Positions 1 to 13,860 of a stretch of DNA of 64,000 nucleotides are shown here, one piece after another. The position numbers and the translations under genes are program-made. Under the pieces are notes generated by a model that was given only the letters and a program-made list of their open reading frames with translations, was not told where the DNA came from and made no database searches. The DNA comes from Gavia stellata (lineage: Eukaryota > Chordata > Aves > Gaviiformes > Gaviidae). Within the stretch, counting starts at the first letter, position 1, and the number at the start of each line of letters is the position of its first letter. Location of the stretch: NCBI RefSeq assembly GCF_030936135.1, contig NC_082604.1, forward strand, positions 2,301,001 through 2,365,000. The letters are read 5' to 3'.

Positions 1-3000
1 ACTCTATGGGCTGTTCTCACTTCTGCTTTCAGCACCGATTGGAGTATGTATGGTCAGGTGCAGGTGTTACACAGTGGTTATTGAGCTTTGTGCATGTACA
101 GTATTGTGGAGCATCTATCTGAACGTGAATTACTGTTATCTACTATACTATATACTAGGGTCTGAAGTTATAAACTAAAGGCAACAAGGAAAAGGGCAGT
201 GAGATAGGTGAAGTAAGGGCGATTCACAAGTCAGCTTTCTAAAAGATCCCCAAAGTAACACACACACAGTGTTTCCATATCTGCCAGTGCAAGGCCCTGA
301 GGATAAGAGCGCTTGGGATGCCAGGGTAAAGACTTTGACACAGCAGCCTCTTGGTGTGTAGGTGAGCGGTTACAGCACTGCAAGTGAAAGGCAAGCATCA
401 AAACTGTGTGTGGGAGAGTGTTACACAGGTTACAGCACCCTGCACCATCTCCAGCCTTCTCTCACCCTCCTCTCTTAAAGTGGGGAGGGAGTAAAGCAGG
501 GTATGTATCTCTGGATGTCTTCTATCTGTGTCTTATCAGCAGCGTATTGTTCTTTGCTCTACACTAGCACAGCTAGCCATCCCAGTGTGTAATGTCTCAA
601 AGTAGTGCCTGGCTTGAGTTTTGGGTTTATGGTGAACATATTTCAGAACTGATTTTAGCACAACTCAACGTATCTTGACACTTTGCCATGCAAATGCATA
701 AAAAAAAAAAAAAATCTAGTGAAGAACCTTGTTTCCAAATCGTTAGAAGCACTTGAGCCTCTAGCTGTATGCTCCTGAATGCGTTTTATTTATGTTGCAC
801 TGCAGTCTCCTGGGTGCTTATTAAATAGTGCATTTAGGAAGCAATTGCGTTCAGTGCTTTTATGCAGTGTTCTTCTGAATATCAGGTCTATTCCCAGTTT
901 GATTTTCCTCTGGCACTGGTATTACCACCCACCCTTTGTAATGCCATGACAGATCTTTGTGGGAGCTGCTCACACTGTGATTCTTGAGGACTTAATCCCA
1001 GCTGACGCTTTGCAAATCACAGCTGCACCGTTTCCCCACCGCTCTTGCTTTGCCCCAGAGCACAAGCCCAAGAATGAGTTAATGCCAGGCATGGGAGGAG
1101 GATGGACGTCACGGCTTGGCCCCTGGACCTGGAGGTCTTATAATTGTGTGAGCGAACATTTTGGGCCACCAAGGTAGAGGGACGACAACTGCGTTGTCAG
1201 TTCCTTCTTCATGACACACTTCCCCTCCCCATCATTCCTCTTCTAAGGTGAATGAATGTCTTCCAGAATGAAACTGTAGTGGCAAATGGCTCATGAACAG
1301 TTTTTCTGCCTCTCGCAAAATAGCCACTGGGCAGTATCACCTTTCTCATAAGAGACTTAGCGGATTCGCAGTTCTTGTATGTTTTCAAGGCAAAGGGAGA
1401 AATGGAGCTAGAAAAGCAAGCTGATGTAAAGAAATGAGCTAATGAAGTGAGATCACAAAGTGTGCAACCCCAGCCGGTTGTATCTTTCTCTCCAGTTACC
1501 TTGGTAACTGTGTAGTGATATGATGTTGCTTGGTTTTGTATCCTTCAAGTGAAAGAAGCTCAAAGTACCCACCACTGGCAAACATATTGGTAAGATATCA
1601 TATTCATCTACAAAACATAACAATTAAGTTACGGACTCGCTAGATACTGTATCAAAGGGGGAAATATATTTTCCCCAAAGCCTGGATAAAATGACTTCTA
1701 TTTTTCTATGAGCCAGCAATTTAGTGCATCTTTTGATGGGATTTCTTAGGGCCAAATCAAAGGGATCACAACAGGACCAATTTTTTCAGTGATACGGTTA
1801 GCTGAATCTCTACACCCTTTCAGTTTTAGGTCTTTCTGCTGATGATAATGTTGGTTAAAGAGAAATATGGACTCCTGTTGAACTGAAACAGGACTTAAAC
1901 TACGTTTGGATGGGGGTGGAATTTCTTAATGGGGAGTTGAAAAAAACACCAGCTCATAGTGGTGTAGAAACTTCTCTGACAGAAGATAAACATCGATTCA
2001 CATCAGTAGTGAGTCTGGGCAGATTTGGTTCCACCGGCCGCCTTTCACATTGTTGGCAAGGGACTGCTATGGACCCACCGGTGGGGCCTTTAGCGATAAA
2101 GGAGGATGGCTACTGTGGGCTCGTTCTTTCCCCCAAGTGTCAAATATTGAGGCATTGCTTCTCTCTAAGGGTGACAGGGAGTACCACTGCATCCCAGTTA
2201 CTTTCCCCATCGTTCCTCTGGCTCTATGGCTACTCAACACCACTGGGTAAGATAACTAAATTATCAGCAGCATGGGGTGGTCAGCATGGGGGAGTGGACC
2301 TTTATCTAGCCACCCTACCTGACCAACCATCAGCTCTTGCTCCTATATCCCCCCTTTCCAGCCTCATTTATGGCCCCCAACCCTGAGCTCTGGGGTAATG
2401 GTGTCATCATACAGCTGCAGTGTCTCTGGGGCACAGTGCTGTTCATATAGTTTGGAGAAAATCCTGGTCTGCTTCAGGCTTCCTTGGTCGAAGACCAACT
2501 CTAGGTCCAAGAGTTTTCTTGGTCTCTTTACAAAAGCTGCAGCAAACTATTAAGATGAAAGACGCTACACAAGCCAAGGTCTTGAACAAGAAAAGGAGAC
2601 GGATAAAACAGTTCAAAAGGGGACAATTCATCCAGGAGGAGAGGAAGCAGCACTCCTCCACTGAAGGGGGAAAAATGCCCAAATAACTTATTTAATACTG
2701 AATGTCATCTCCTTTCCAGCCTCTACACCTGCAGGCTTTGAAATAGCATGAGAAAAGTTAGGCTGGGAGTATTGTCAGCTCTGGATGCAAAATCTGAATG
2801 GCCAGAATTTTGCAGACAAACCCAGAGCCTCCCTGGGGGAACTGTGAATGACACCTTTTCACCAGCCTCTTTTCCCGTGCTGTTTTCTGCGCAGTTCTGC
2901 AAAGCCCTGGGGGTGTGACCTGGAGACTGGGATGCTCAGAGCTGGAGAGAGGTGGTTGGATTTAAGAGCAGACGTCTAGGAGAAGAGCAGGGCTGGATAC

Positions 3001-3217
3001 ACGGTGTTGTCTCCTTGTGCATCCAGGTAAAGTGCCAGAGGCCCCAGCAGGGCTGGTGAAGGTTTTAACCAAAAAGTCCAAATTGGGCCTCAGAAAAAGC
3101 ACATGGCTTGCCTTTGCTAATACTGCGAAGCAGTTAAACTAGAAAAACTATCAAACAAACCAGCTCTCTGGCTGGATATTAGTCTAGGGGCTGATTATGG
3201 GAGATCTTTATGCATAA

Positions 3218-3294
3218 CGTTAGGTTTACGGTTGGACTCAATGATCTTAAAGGTCCTTTCCAACCTAAATGAGTCTATGATTCCATTCTATGAT
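3218..3294 (+). mobile_element. CR1 LINE 3' end fragment
   Basis: The segment carries the CR1 tail: GTTGGACTCAATGATCTTAA, then AGGTCCTTTCCAACC, and it ends in GATTCCATTCTATGAT. This is the usual CR1 3' UTR followed by its short terminal repeat. The copy is 5'-truncated, as most avian CR1 copies are, and carries no reverse-transcriptase sequence. Confidence 0.85.
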
Positions 3295-4889
3295 AATTTA
3301 TGTCTTGGTTCACTGCCTGAACACTGACAGTCAATTCAAGCTGACTGAAACATGGAAATTTAAAAAAAAAAAAAAAGTCCTAGGGCTACCAACCTTACTT
3401 GCCTGTACAAACTTCTAATATCTGACTTTTAAAGGAGAAACTGTAGCCACGTTTCTACAAAGAGAGCAGGTAGAAAGATGAGGGCAGGGGCAGTAGCACT
3501 GATTTGAAGTTTGCAAAGTCCCTCCACCCACTGCTCAGACTGAGCCGTTCCTGCGTGGTGAAGCACATGGAAAGGAGGAAAGGCAAATCGGACATCGATA
3601 CAGTGCTGTGGCCGAAAGCTGGTCCCTGCCTTTGGGAGAGTCGGACGATGACAGACAGGGCAGGGGCAGCAGGGGGGTGCTTTTATTTTCCAGTGCCCTG
3701 AGCAGGTTTGCAGGCGCCTGGCTGTGTGTTCAGGGCTGTACAGCCAACCGGCCGCTATCGGCAGCACAGCGCGACAAGTCGATAAAAAGGAGGGACGATG
3801 AAGAAGAGCAACAACGCACCTGAAATGGGCTGGAAAGACTGAAAAGCCTAAGTATGTAAAGGTTGGCTAACCAGTGTCCTGGAGGGAGGGCACAGTGAGG
3901 AGGAGGGAGGTGGGCAAGGTGGACGAACTGCCTTTACATAGATATTTTTTTAATCTGCGTTCAGGGATTCTGCAATGTCTCAGATGAAGTAGCAGAGTTC
4001 TCCCATCAATTAACCCACCAGCCCTTTGCACCATGCCCTTGAGGGGTGCCCGTGTCCTGCTGGGGGAAACCCGTGTGCCGCGGGGCACAGGACATGTGCA
4101 TGGGTGCCGTCATCCTTTATCCTCGTACCATCTCCTTGAAACACCAAAGCAGGTCTCTGGATGGAAAACTGCAGAAAATTCCTCCAGACAATAAAATGAG
4201 TCAATTTACTGCCTATAATAGAGGAAGTCCATCATAGCAGGGCGAGAATTCAGGCTAGCGCTGGATCGACGAGTTTCTGCTGCCATCCTGTGGCTATGGT
4301 CCACGTTACTTTGCCTGAGCCTGATAATCTCCTTTGGAGAGATTCCTGGTTTGGGGAAGGTGGAGGCAGACGTCCCTCAAGTCCCCTGGGCAGCTGCCTG
4401 CACTTACGGCAGCATGTGCTGGGGCTGCTCCTCTCCACGCTGCTGCTGGCATCTCCCTGCCATGTGCATGCAAACACTTGATGCTTTTCCCCTGCCAGCC
4501 TGACATTTTTTGCAAAAATATTTTGTTGTGAAAGTTTCCCCCTGGGGTTTAGAGCCGTGGGGTTAATCTGTGCGCTCTTCTCCACCATAAAAAGTCCATT
4601 TTTTCCAAGTTGGGTAGGTGTTTCCCATCACTCCAGCAACAGCAGAGTCATGAAAACTCCAGAGATGGCAGAACTCCCAACAAGGCAAAGTATTGTGTAG
4701 TCAGGTCACAGCCCAGATACTGCTTTTATTCAGATCAATAGGCCTATCAACACCTTTAAAGCCAATACTAATCAGGCACCCTGTGCAGGGTCAGGGTGCT
4801 CTCAGGGTGACATGAGGACAAAGTGAGAGGCTCTGGTACACGCCACATGCTTAGGGGTCTGCAGGATCTCCTCCTGCAGCCTGTGCCTC

Positions 4890-5060
4890 ATATAGAAAAT
4901 AATTAGTTAAATGTTCGTGAGTCGCTTCAAAAACACAGAGCCCTGAAAATATTCTTTCTATGGCCATTGACAATATTTATAGGTTTTTTTCTTCAACGTA
5001 ATCCACGCACGTTAAACTTTGTCATTGCTTTGGATGTGAGCATTCTTAACAGTTTCACTA
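4890..5060. promoter_or_regulatory. AT-rich candidate regulatory block
   Basis: The block is AT-rich, CpG-poor and free of repeats, with homeodomain-like ATAATTAGTTAA near 4899 and a CCATTGACAATATTTATAGG core near 4962-4981 containing SOX-like and FOX-like strings. Nothing in it is coding. The call rests only on motif texture; cross-species alignment would decide it. Confidence 0.2.
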
Positions 5061-8000
5061 CTTGCCACATCAGGAGACAGCTTGAGAACATAAGCTAGAT
5101 GAAAAAGAGGACAAGGGGGAAAAAAAAAAAGCTACACTTAAGAATAGGAAAACCCAGGGGGGACTCTGGAGTTTTACCCTGCTTTGCCCGATGAAGAGGA
5201 AGAGATGGGAGGAAGGTAACTTGGAAGAGAGCAGGCTGGTGCTCTGCACGAAACTTGAAATTCCCACCCGAGAGAAGAGGTTTGGCCAACAGAAATGCAA
5301 TAATTTGGCACCCCTATCTTTTTTCTGAAAAATCAACCCAGGATATGCATTAGACACCCAATGTCTCTGAAATGGGGGTACGTGCAGCCTTACATTAATG
5401 GCATTGCACAAAAGCATCTACACTCTGCACACTAGAATTATGTGCCAGCTCCATTTCTGTTGCTTTTCCAAAAAAGTTTACCTAAAAAACTGAGTTGAAG
5501 AAGTTTTTAAATAGAAAATTGAGCCTTTTATTACAAAAAAAGAGAATATCTGCTTTCTTGAAAGAGCAAGAGACAGCAGCAAAGGATAAAGACAAGCAAG
5601 TAGAGAAAAAGTGTATTTTTCTAGGGTGAAACTGCACTTTTCTTTGTGACTTTCTTGACTAGCTACGTGTAACATCAATGGATATATCTGAATGCTTTTG
5701 AGTAAAAAAAATTCTTTAATGTTGAATTTAAAATACAAATACACAATGCGAAGGATCTGCAGGCACATTCCCTAATGGGCTGGAGACTTCTTTTCCTTCC
5801 TTGCAAGGATGCTCTGCTGCAGCACTGGGACTCACCAGTGGTACCACCACACCTTCTGAATTCCTGGGCTGTGTAGAAAGCTGCCCTAGAGGGGAAAAAT
5901 AAATCCTGACTCTTAACAGCTATGCAGGCGGTGGTAGGAGAGTTTATTCCTCGCCCCTTCTCCCCAGTGGACTTTGCTGGAGCCTTGCAGGGACATCTGT
6001 CCTCATTCCTCACATGCTGCGTCTTCTCTCTTCCATTCAACCTAAAATCAGAAACTCGTGAAAACCCCTCCTTGTTTGTTTTGCTCTACTCATAACACTA
6101 TAAAACAGGCTGAAAGGCACCTTGAGAGGTCTTCTAGGCTGGTCCACACAGACTTTCTTGGAAGTAAGAAGTAAATACAAGAAAAACAAATAAAAAAGAG
6201 GATTATTTAGACGAGTGTCCTAGGTGCTTTCTGCCCACCAACGCAGAAGAGCACTGCCAAAATAAATTTTGTCTTTCCAAAGAAACTGGAGACAGACACA
6301 ATTGTTCTCTTCAATGCCAGGCTTTAGGTCTTGAGAAAGCTGGGGCTGTATTATTTGCAAGCACAATTCCCGAGTTTCCAGAGGGAATCTGTTGGTGTCA
6401 AAGCAATGAGAAGAAAACAAAGGCTTGGAGAAGAAAGCCTTGAAGTGGTGTTTCTGACAGATGCGTCCTGAGCCTTTAGATTCTGGCCACAAAACCTGAA
6501 ACAGGAATTTACCATCTGTTTGGGCTTTAGATGTTAAAAATCACCCTCCTCCCTCCCCCCAAAATTAATTGCTGCTGGTAGAGTAGTTTTAAAACTGTTT
6601 TCCTATGTATAAGAGTGACGTGGTTGGCACATGCACTGATGGTATTTCAGTAAGTCACCCACTTGTGCCCAGGGGACCTAACAGCTGCGGCTGCAGCATC
6701 CCGGTGGGTGGGATGGCGCTGCAGGGAGTCACGCCTGCTTCCCTGCGATACGACGTGGGAGGACACAAAGGTGATGCTCTTGGCTAAGAGGGAGCACTGA
6801 TCCGTGCTGGGACTCTTGCAGATAGGAGAGAGGAGCTGGGGTGTGGTTGTGCTCACACTGGTTTCCCTCCAGTTACCTTGGGTCACCTCCCAGGTAACCT
6901 CTTCACCTCTCCAGGCTTCTTGCTTTGGTGGGAATCCATGCTGCAAAGGGAGATTTGGGGATAGAGAGGGTTTGCCAAGAAGGCTTAAGGTTGGGATTTG
7001 AGCCCTAGATACACAGATGGCTGGTGGTGGTCAAGAGGTTGATAGACACCGTGCTTTTGGCAAACCGCAGAGAAGTAGGGCACCAGAACATACTGATGAG
7101 AACTGATACCACAAAATGGAGAGAAACACTAAGTTGTGCCTTCTGTGAGCGGTGGAGAAAGCCATTTTGCATCATGAACCCACTGAATAAGAGCATCGTC
7201 CTTGCGATGACGTTCAGTGCTAGCTCTATTCATGCCTTGGATACAGCAACTAGAACATGCCCGCTCAGTCTCCCTGCAGTCTTTGCGCAATCTGGTGCTC
7301 GCTCTGTTAAAGTGCAACATCGACTTCCAGAGCCAGTTATTGAGGAATCATTAATGACTTCTTTAATATGTAGAAGCCAAAAAATTGACTGCTCTGTGGC
7401 CCCAAACAGTGTTTAAAGTTGTTCTGATTGGTCAGGCAAACAGAGTTTACCATTGCACATCAACTTTATATACTTTAATTTATATTGTATGTAAATTATT
7501 CCTGTCTACCTCTCACAGGCAGAAAACTTTTTGATGGATTGCTTCCAGTATAGAAATAAATGAAGGTAGCAGGATTCAGTACACCATATTGCCTTGAAAT
7601 GTGTGAGCAGCAGCTTGTCATCACCTCTGAAGTCCTTACGCATGTCAAAAACGCTGACCTTTTAGGCAAACACTCCTTAATTGAAGACTGTAGGGTCTGA
7701 GTATGTCACAACACGCGTACGAGATACCGCCGTTTTATTCTACTTTTAAACTCAGTTTCCGCTTTTCTTGGCTTTTAAGTACTGAAATATGCAACCTCAG
7801 TGTTGTATCAGCACAAAAGGAAGGCTTTGTAGTGAGTTGTAAAAATAATAAAAAAAAACATCGATACACTGGAGGGGGCTGAAGTTGTGCAACAAATACG
7901 GTACAAGATTAGAGAATATGTTTCATATAGTGAGATGAAGAGATAACTCCCGTGCCACCTAGAAGAAAGATAACAAAAGTGGCACACATGATGTTTGTAT

Positions 8001-10129
8001 ACAAATGCATGAGTGAAAACAGCACAAAGTGATCAAGAAATTATTTAAGGTGGGAAAAGAAGGCCTATCGATCCAAACCTGGAAAAGAAAGGAAACCTAG
8101 GCTGGCTGACAGCAAGAGCATTGATTTATGGGCAAGTACATTGTGAAAAGGCACTGTGTGCTCGTAGGAGCTCGTCCCAGGGGACCGCTCCCACCTGCTT
8201 CATCGAGAGTACCTGTGCCATTTGGTTCACAGTGCAAGTTTCCATTGTCGCTCAAAGCCACCATGTCGAAGATAACTACATCTGTTATTCTGGGCAGTTC
8301 CGAGATTCTTCCTTGCAAACCTCTGATCCAGGAGAATATCCACTGTTCAGGAATGTATTTAATTGCACAGTTAATTGCACATGTGTTTAGGTTGTATTAG
8401 TGTCAGTGCGATAAGATCCTGTGCCTGCAGCCTATTCATTGTTCTTCCTTGCTCGCAGAAGTCTCTGCCTGGGGTCCCAAATCGAGCTCACTGGGTCATG
8501 TCCCTCCAGGGACTTGATTTAAACAACCTGTTCCCAAACACTAATAAATATAGAGAAGAAGTATTAGTAAAAGCCCGGCCAGCTAGCTTCATAAAGGTGT
8601 CTACGTGCCCATAAAGGGTACTGCAGCGCCTGTAATGGGGACCAATGTCATTCGCTTGTCCTCTAGACACACTCGAAGGTCCCAGCTCCTGTCCGCTGAT
8701 CCTGTCTTTCTGCTTCCTTTGACAATAACCTTGTCTGGGGACACTTCAGCACGGGTTAGTTTTAAGAGCGAAAAAGTCAATAGTAGAAAAAGGAGAGGCT
8801 GTAGAGGTAAGTTGAGGTTGGGTGAGAGTAGGGGTTTCTCTGCATCTTCAAACACCACCTCTTGTGTTGCTGGTCCTTCAGGATGTTTCCTTATCAAAAA
8901 ACAGGGAAACAGTCAGTTCTCCTGACCTCTCTTTACTGGACAAAAGCTCTCCTGCCCATGTTTCCTCCTCCTCCTCCTTGGGACAGGCAAGAGTGTAGTA
9001 GTTGAGAGGTTGTGTGAAGTTCACCCTTCCTGAGAAGCTTACCTTGCCTGGGCATGTACAAAGAGGTGTCATGGTTGAGCTAATGAGCCCATGGAGGGAA
9101 AGTGCTCCTTGTTGCTCTTTGAAGACCCTGATAGTGTGAAGCCTTGACTGCTGCTCTGACCTGTTGGGAAAACCAGAAAGGTGCAGAGCAGCCCTGCTGG
9201 GCTCCTGGGCTCCTGGGCTACAAACCCTGCCCTCCTGGGCTACAAACCCTTTCTTATGCTGCTCCTCTGAGTTACCCCCTCCACCCAGCCCTCCCTGGCT
9301 AATCACAAAATATAGTCTATATAAAATGTCCTGGTGTGCCCAGCATTTCTGGGACAAAGCTTACTGTGTCATCCCCCGTCAGAGGCCACCCAGTGATGGA
9401 AGGAGTGACTTCTTGGAGTGGCCTGGCTCTTTTGATGGTAGCTGCCTTTCTTGCCTGATGACTAACACTCCCAAGTTAAACTTGGCAAGAGAAGTCATGG
9501 GCAAGTAACACCATTAGAGATCTCTAACCTCCTATAGGTAATGAAAAGCATAAATAATTTTTTTGGGCATGTGGCTAAAAAAAATCACAGGAAATTACAT
9601 TTTGGCTGGATGGACCAACACATTTCTTCTCAACCTCTATTTTGCATCCTTTCTTTCCTCTTTTAAATCTCTGTAAGTTCTTATAAGTGAAGTTAGAAAT
9701 AGAAATGTCATTTTGAAATGAAAAGTAGAAGTTGTTTTCACTTTGCTAAATCTGCATATGAAGATCTTGGCTTTTCTCTCCCCAGATTAGTTTTTAAAAC
9801 CAGACCTTGAAGATCCTGAGCCCATCTGCAGCCACAGTCTGTGTTTTCCAGTGAGTTCACTCTTTGCACAAATCCCAAACAAACCCAGTCCCCCCAGCTC
9901 CCCAAACCCCAACCCTCTTGCTAAATAATGCTTACAGAGCTGCAGTGCCTAGCCCTGAAAACGGTTAACCCACACATTCACTTGGGCATATCTTGTTTCA
10001 GAGACGCAGCCCAGGCCCGTGCCACTTCCCAGGCTCATTTTTATTGACCTCTGGCAGGTACTGCAAGTGCTGTGCCCGGCAGTTTATCTCCTTCACCATG
10101 CAGGAGTTCAGCGAGGCCGTGAAGGAGGG

Positions 10130-10590
10130 ACGCAAACAAAAGCGTTATTAGCATGTTATTGGGCTCTTAATGGGTAGAAAAGATGCAAGATTCTTTTGGC
10201 ACAGTGGTACTTTTTTTTCCTCCAAAAAAAAGGCAGGAAAAAGGACTTTAATTGAAGCCTGCAATGTTGTATAAATGGAAGATCTAAGTTTTAATTGAAA
10301 AATAATTATAACCACTTAATCATTTTAAATGAGGGCTGTAATTGCAGTCAGTTCATAATAGCCAAATACAGACACTTAGATTCCCGCAATAAAGCAAGGA
10401 TGGTACAGCTTGATTTGCTAATAGCTCTTCCACTTCCCTCTTCTTTTGTCTCAAAGATTAATTCAGGCAAGGGCTATTAGTGCCGTTAATTGGTTCTGCA
10501 ATTTAGACCTTGTGCTTGTGAATGAGTGACTGATGCAGACCTATCAGCCAATAATGTGAACACTTTGTCAATGTGTTTCTCATTGTCCGG
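10130..10590. promoter_or_regulatory. Candidate conserved non-coding element with homeodomain motifs
   Basis: About 450 bases of AT-rich, repeat-free sequence carry several homeodomain cores: TAATTG at 10292-10297, TAATTA at 10303-10308 and TTAATTGG at 10486-10493. There is also a CCAAT near 10547 and a SOX-like CATTGTC near 10582. The texture is that of developmental enhancers in gene deserts. The segment just upstream (10045-10150) reads as a coding-like frame and is reported as a separate finding. The regulatory role is inferred. Confidence 0.3.
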
Positions 10591-13505
10591 CTGCACATAA
10601 CTCCCCCGGCAGCTCCTCCGCCACCCAGCCCCGGCTCCCCGGAGGGATCAAGAAGAGTGGGTCTCCTTCGGGGTGAGGGATTCACTTAGCTTTAGATAGG
10701 TCACCTAGATGTCTTTGAAATTATGGCCGGCTTATGAATAAAATAATGAGGCAGTCAAAGCGTCCTCCTTAGCAGGGACAAATCCCGTATTCAGGAGAAA
10801 TCTTCTCCACCGTGCTGGAAGAAGGGGGTTCAATGGGGTTGTGAAGTTGGCGAGGAGACTTGTTAGATGGAGAGCGGACATTGCTGGTGGGAAGAGGCCG
10901 ATGGCTCTGGGCAGGGTCCCATGAGAGGTCCCCTTCCTAGGGCAGTAGCAATGGCTAAAGCCAGTCTAAATCACCAAAGTCACAGAGAACAAGACAAACT
11001 CTACTCCCTAATAGGTATTATTTTTCACTTAAGTAGTCACCACATCAGTGATGGGCAGTGGGAACAGCTGGTGGGCACAGCTGGTGGGACTTGGGCTAAC
11101 AGGAGCAGCTGGTGGCATCATCCCTGATGAGGCCCTTAGAAAAACAGCCAGGGAAGGCTTTGCCCTTGCTGTATCTGGTTTGTGGGAGATAGCTAAGAGA
11201 CTATGTCATTTAGATTTTACCAGAAATACCTGTCTTCTTAGGCCCAGCACAAGTGAAACTGCAGGTCTAAATTCCTTTCTTTTCTGTTCTGTTTATTTTT
11301 AAATTGGTTTTCTGCCAGAAGTTTTTATTCCTAAATTATATATAATTTATTGTTTTTATTATGCTTATTTATTGATATATTGCATTATACTAATGTTAAA
11401 CTGCAGTAGTTATGTACTCCATTATTTATTCATTTTTACAGTTTATTTATCTTTTTTCCATAGGTATTTTGAGGCCATTTCACAGAAAAAGCCAAACCCA
11501 CCACCATGTGCTGAAAACACCACTGTTGTGAGCTGTGTTTGCAGGTTATTTTCCTCCCGGGCTGTTTTATCAGGACGAGGAAAGTTTTCCTACTTCCACT
11601 TCAATCTGGAAGAAAACAGGAGGAAGAAGCAGAGCCAGGCAGTGCCCTGGCAGCATGGGCGAGCATCACCCAGCAAGCATTAGGCTGTCTCTCCCAAGGT
11701 CCACCTAGTGGTATTGTCCTAAAAAGATGTAAGAAGTTGTCTCTCTCTCTACACATCTCTTCATGCGACAGCTCACACAGCATAAATAACCCTCATAGAC
11801 AGACAAAATCCAGATCATCTGCCCATTGTAACATCTCCCTCAACTTCAGCATCTCTTATCTTTCCTCCTAAGCTGTTAGTTTGGAAAATTCATGTGGGTT
11901 GGACACCCAGGGAAAGAGTATAAAAATGGGATGTCCCGGGATGTGTGTTGCCTTCCAGTCACGTCACTTCTCCTGTCTGCAGGACCACCCGGTCCATTTG
12001 AGGTGGAGGGTGGGGAAAAGCATCAAACCGCTGCTGAGGTTTGGTGGTGCGCATCAAGCACGTGAATATTCACAGGCACATCTTCATGCTTTAATCTTAT
12101 TTGTAGCATCAAAAATATGTTTAAACTATGCTTCTGTCGAGTTCAGCTCTGGCGCAGTTCTTTTTATCCTGAGAGGACATGCTGCGAGATCTTTGACCCG
12201 ATGGAGATATTGTCATCTCCTGCTGTTTTTTTCATGCGGGAGGTGGTAGCTATTCAGAAGGGGGTTACATTGGCATTCTTCCAGTTTTTTAGAAATTAAA
12301 GAAAGTAATTGGCTTTATAACAGAAATTTAACAGACTTAGGGAGGAGATTGGGGCGAGCTTAATTTTTCTGTTTAAAATTTTAAATTAAGTAACAAAAAA
12401 ATGAAGAAAAGCCACCTTCATCCTCCTTTTTTTCCTTTTTTTTTTTTTCTTTTGGTTGTTTAAATCTGCTCCTTTACAATGAACAAATTCTGCTGATTAA
12501 AAGCACCTGCATTTCTTACCAAACCTTATTCTGACACTGTTCACTGGAGGCTGGACCAGTCCTCGCTCTGGCGAAAACCACAGTCTAGGAATAAGCTTTT
12601 ACAGAAAACCTAAGTAGGGCAGGATGCGTTTCATTTCAACGCTGGGAAATCAAGGAGGAGTTGCTCAGATGAGAGGCTCTGTGAAAGGTGGGCAGAGGAG
12701 GGGAAACAGCAAAGGCAAGAGCCCAGGATGGTGGTTGATCCTCCCAGGTGACCTGGGTGAGAGTTGCGGATTGCACTTCAACATGAGAAACAGCTGTTAA
12801 AAGCGCTGGTGAGTTTTGTACGAGGGAAATAAGAGGTACTCTCACATCAAGTTGGTAAGTTTAGGTGGTTGAAGGAGTTCAGTCCTTGATTATTTTCCCT
12901 GTGAAATGCTGTCAGTAGATAAAACTGTCCTTTCAGTTACAGCTTATGAAATTTCTGCTTGTGAAGGGTACTACTCACACACCAGGACCCTGCTCTTCTG
13001 GCTGCTGTAAACTGGCACAGTCACTGAAATAAATGGAGTGATGACTTGGCCAAGATCTGTCCCTTTGCACGTATATAGCGCTTCCCACCCAGGGATCGAG
13101 GTGTACCAAACGGAAATGGATTTTTCAGGCCTCGCCAGATGATCGAATGCAAGGTGAATTTATCCTTTTAGTTAATTTATTGAGAACAGTCCCTGGCTGC
13201 CATGAGTCTTTCCTGTCACCAGGTGATCCTGGTTGTGACAAACACAGGGAGTGTATTTGCAGTCTAGTCTTAGGCTCTATATTTAGCTATGTGATACCGG
13301 GAAAGCTTTCCGTGATTAAGCTATGTTGACCGATACCAAAAGTAGTTAACAGCCATGACATGCAGCAGGTGAGGTGTGTCACGGGCACTGGGTATCACTA
13401 TGTCCAAAAAAGGGTCTGTGAGAAAGAGTGAATTATGAAAGTGTGTATGAATGACCAATACTGTTCCTTTAGGGAAAACAAGGAAAATGGGGTAATGTTA
13501 TGTGT

Positions 13506-13599
13506 TAAACCAGAGGACTGGTTTAAACTAGGGTTGGAACTAGATGATCTTTAAGGTCCCTTCCAACCCAAACCATTCTGTGATTCTATGATTCTATGA
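13506..13599 (+). mobile_element. CR1 LINE 3' end fragment
   Basis: It contains GGTTGGAACTAGATGATCTT, then AAGGTCCCTTCCAACCCAAA, and it ends with the repeat CATTCTGTGATTCTATGATT followed by CTATGA. This is a near-consensus CR1 tail, 5'-truncated and without coding sequence. Confidence 0.9.
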
Positions 13600-13784
13600 A
13601 CGTTGGTGAGACACATGGAGTTATCTCTTTGGTGTTTATTTTGGGCACTGCTTTTCACAAATGATGCGTAATGAGCTTCAGTATTAGGCATAAAATTGTC
13701 AGAATTGATTTTTGAAACCCTGGGATAAATTATCCTTCATGGATGCTCTCTGATGGCAGGTCAGAGCTTTATGAGAAATAGAGT

Positions 13785-13860
13785 TGCTCTGCTTTGGGGG
13801 TGCGAATGGACTGGATGACTTGCCAAGGTCCCTTCTAGCTTGCTTGGTGCTCTTAAAAAG
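13785..13860 (+). mobile_element. Possible degenerate CR1 fragment
   Basis: The string GACTGGATGACTTGCCAAGG followed by TCCCTTCTAGC resembles the region before the CR1 terminal repeat, but no terminal repeat follows. It may be an old truncated copy or a chance resemblance. Confidence 0.3.

Noticed and set aside
1910-2386. 158-codon frame in the CLDN18 flank
   Set aside because: No recognised domain, no codon bias, and a shadow frame in the same place. Treated as chance.
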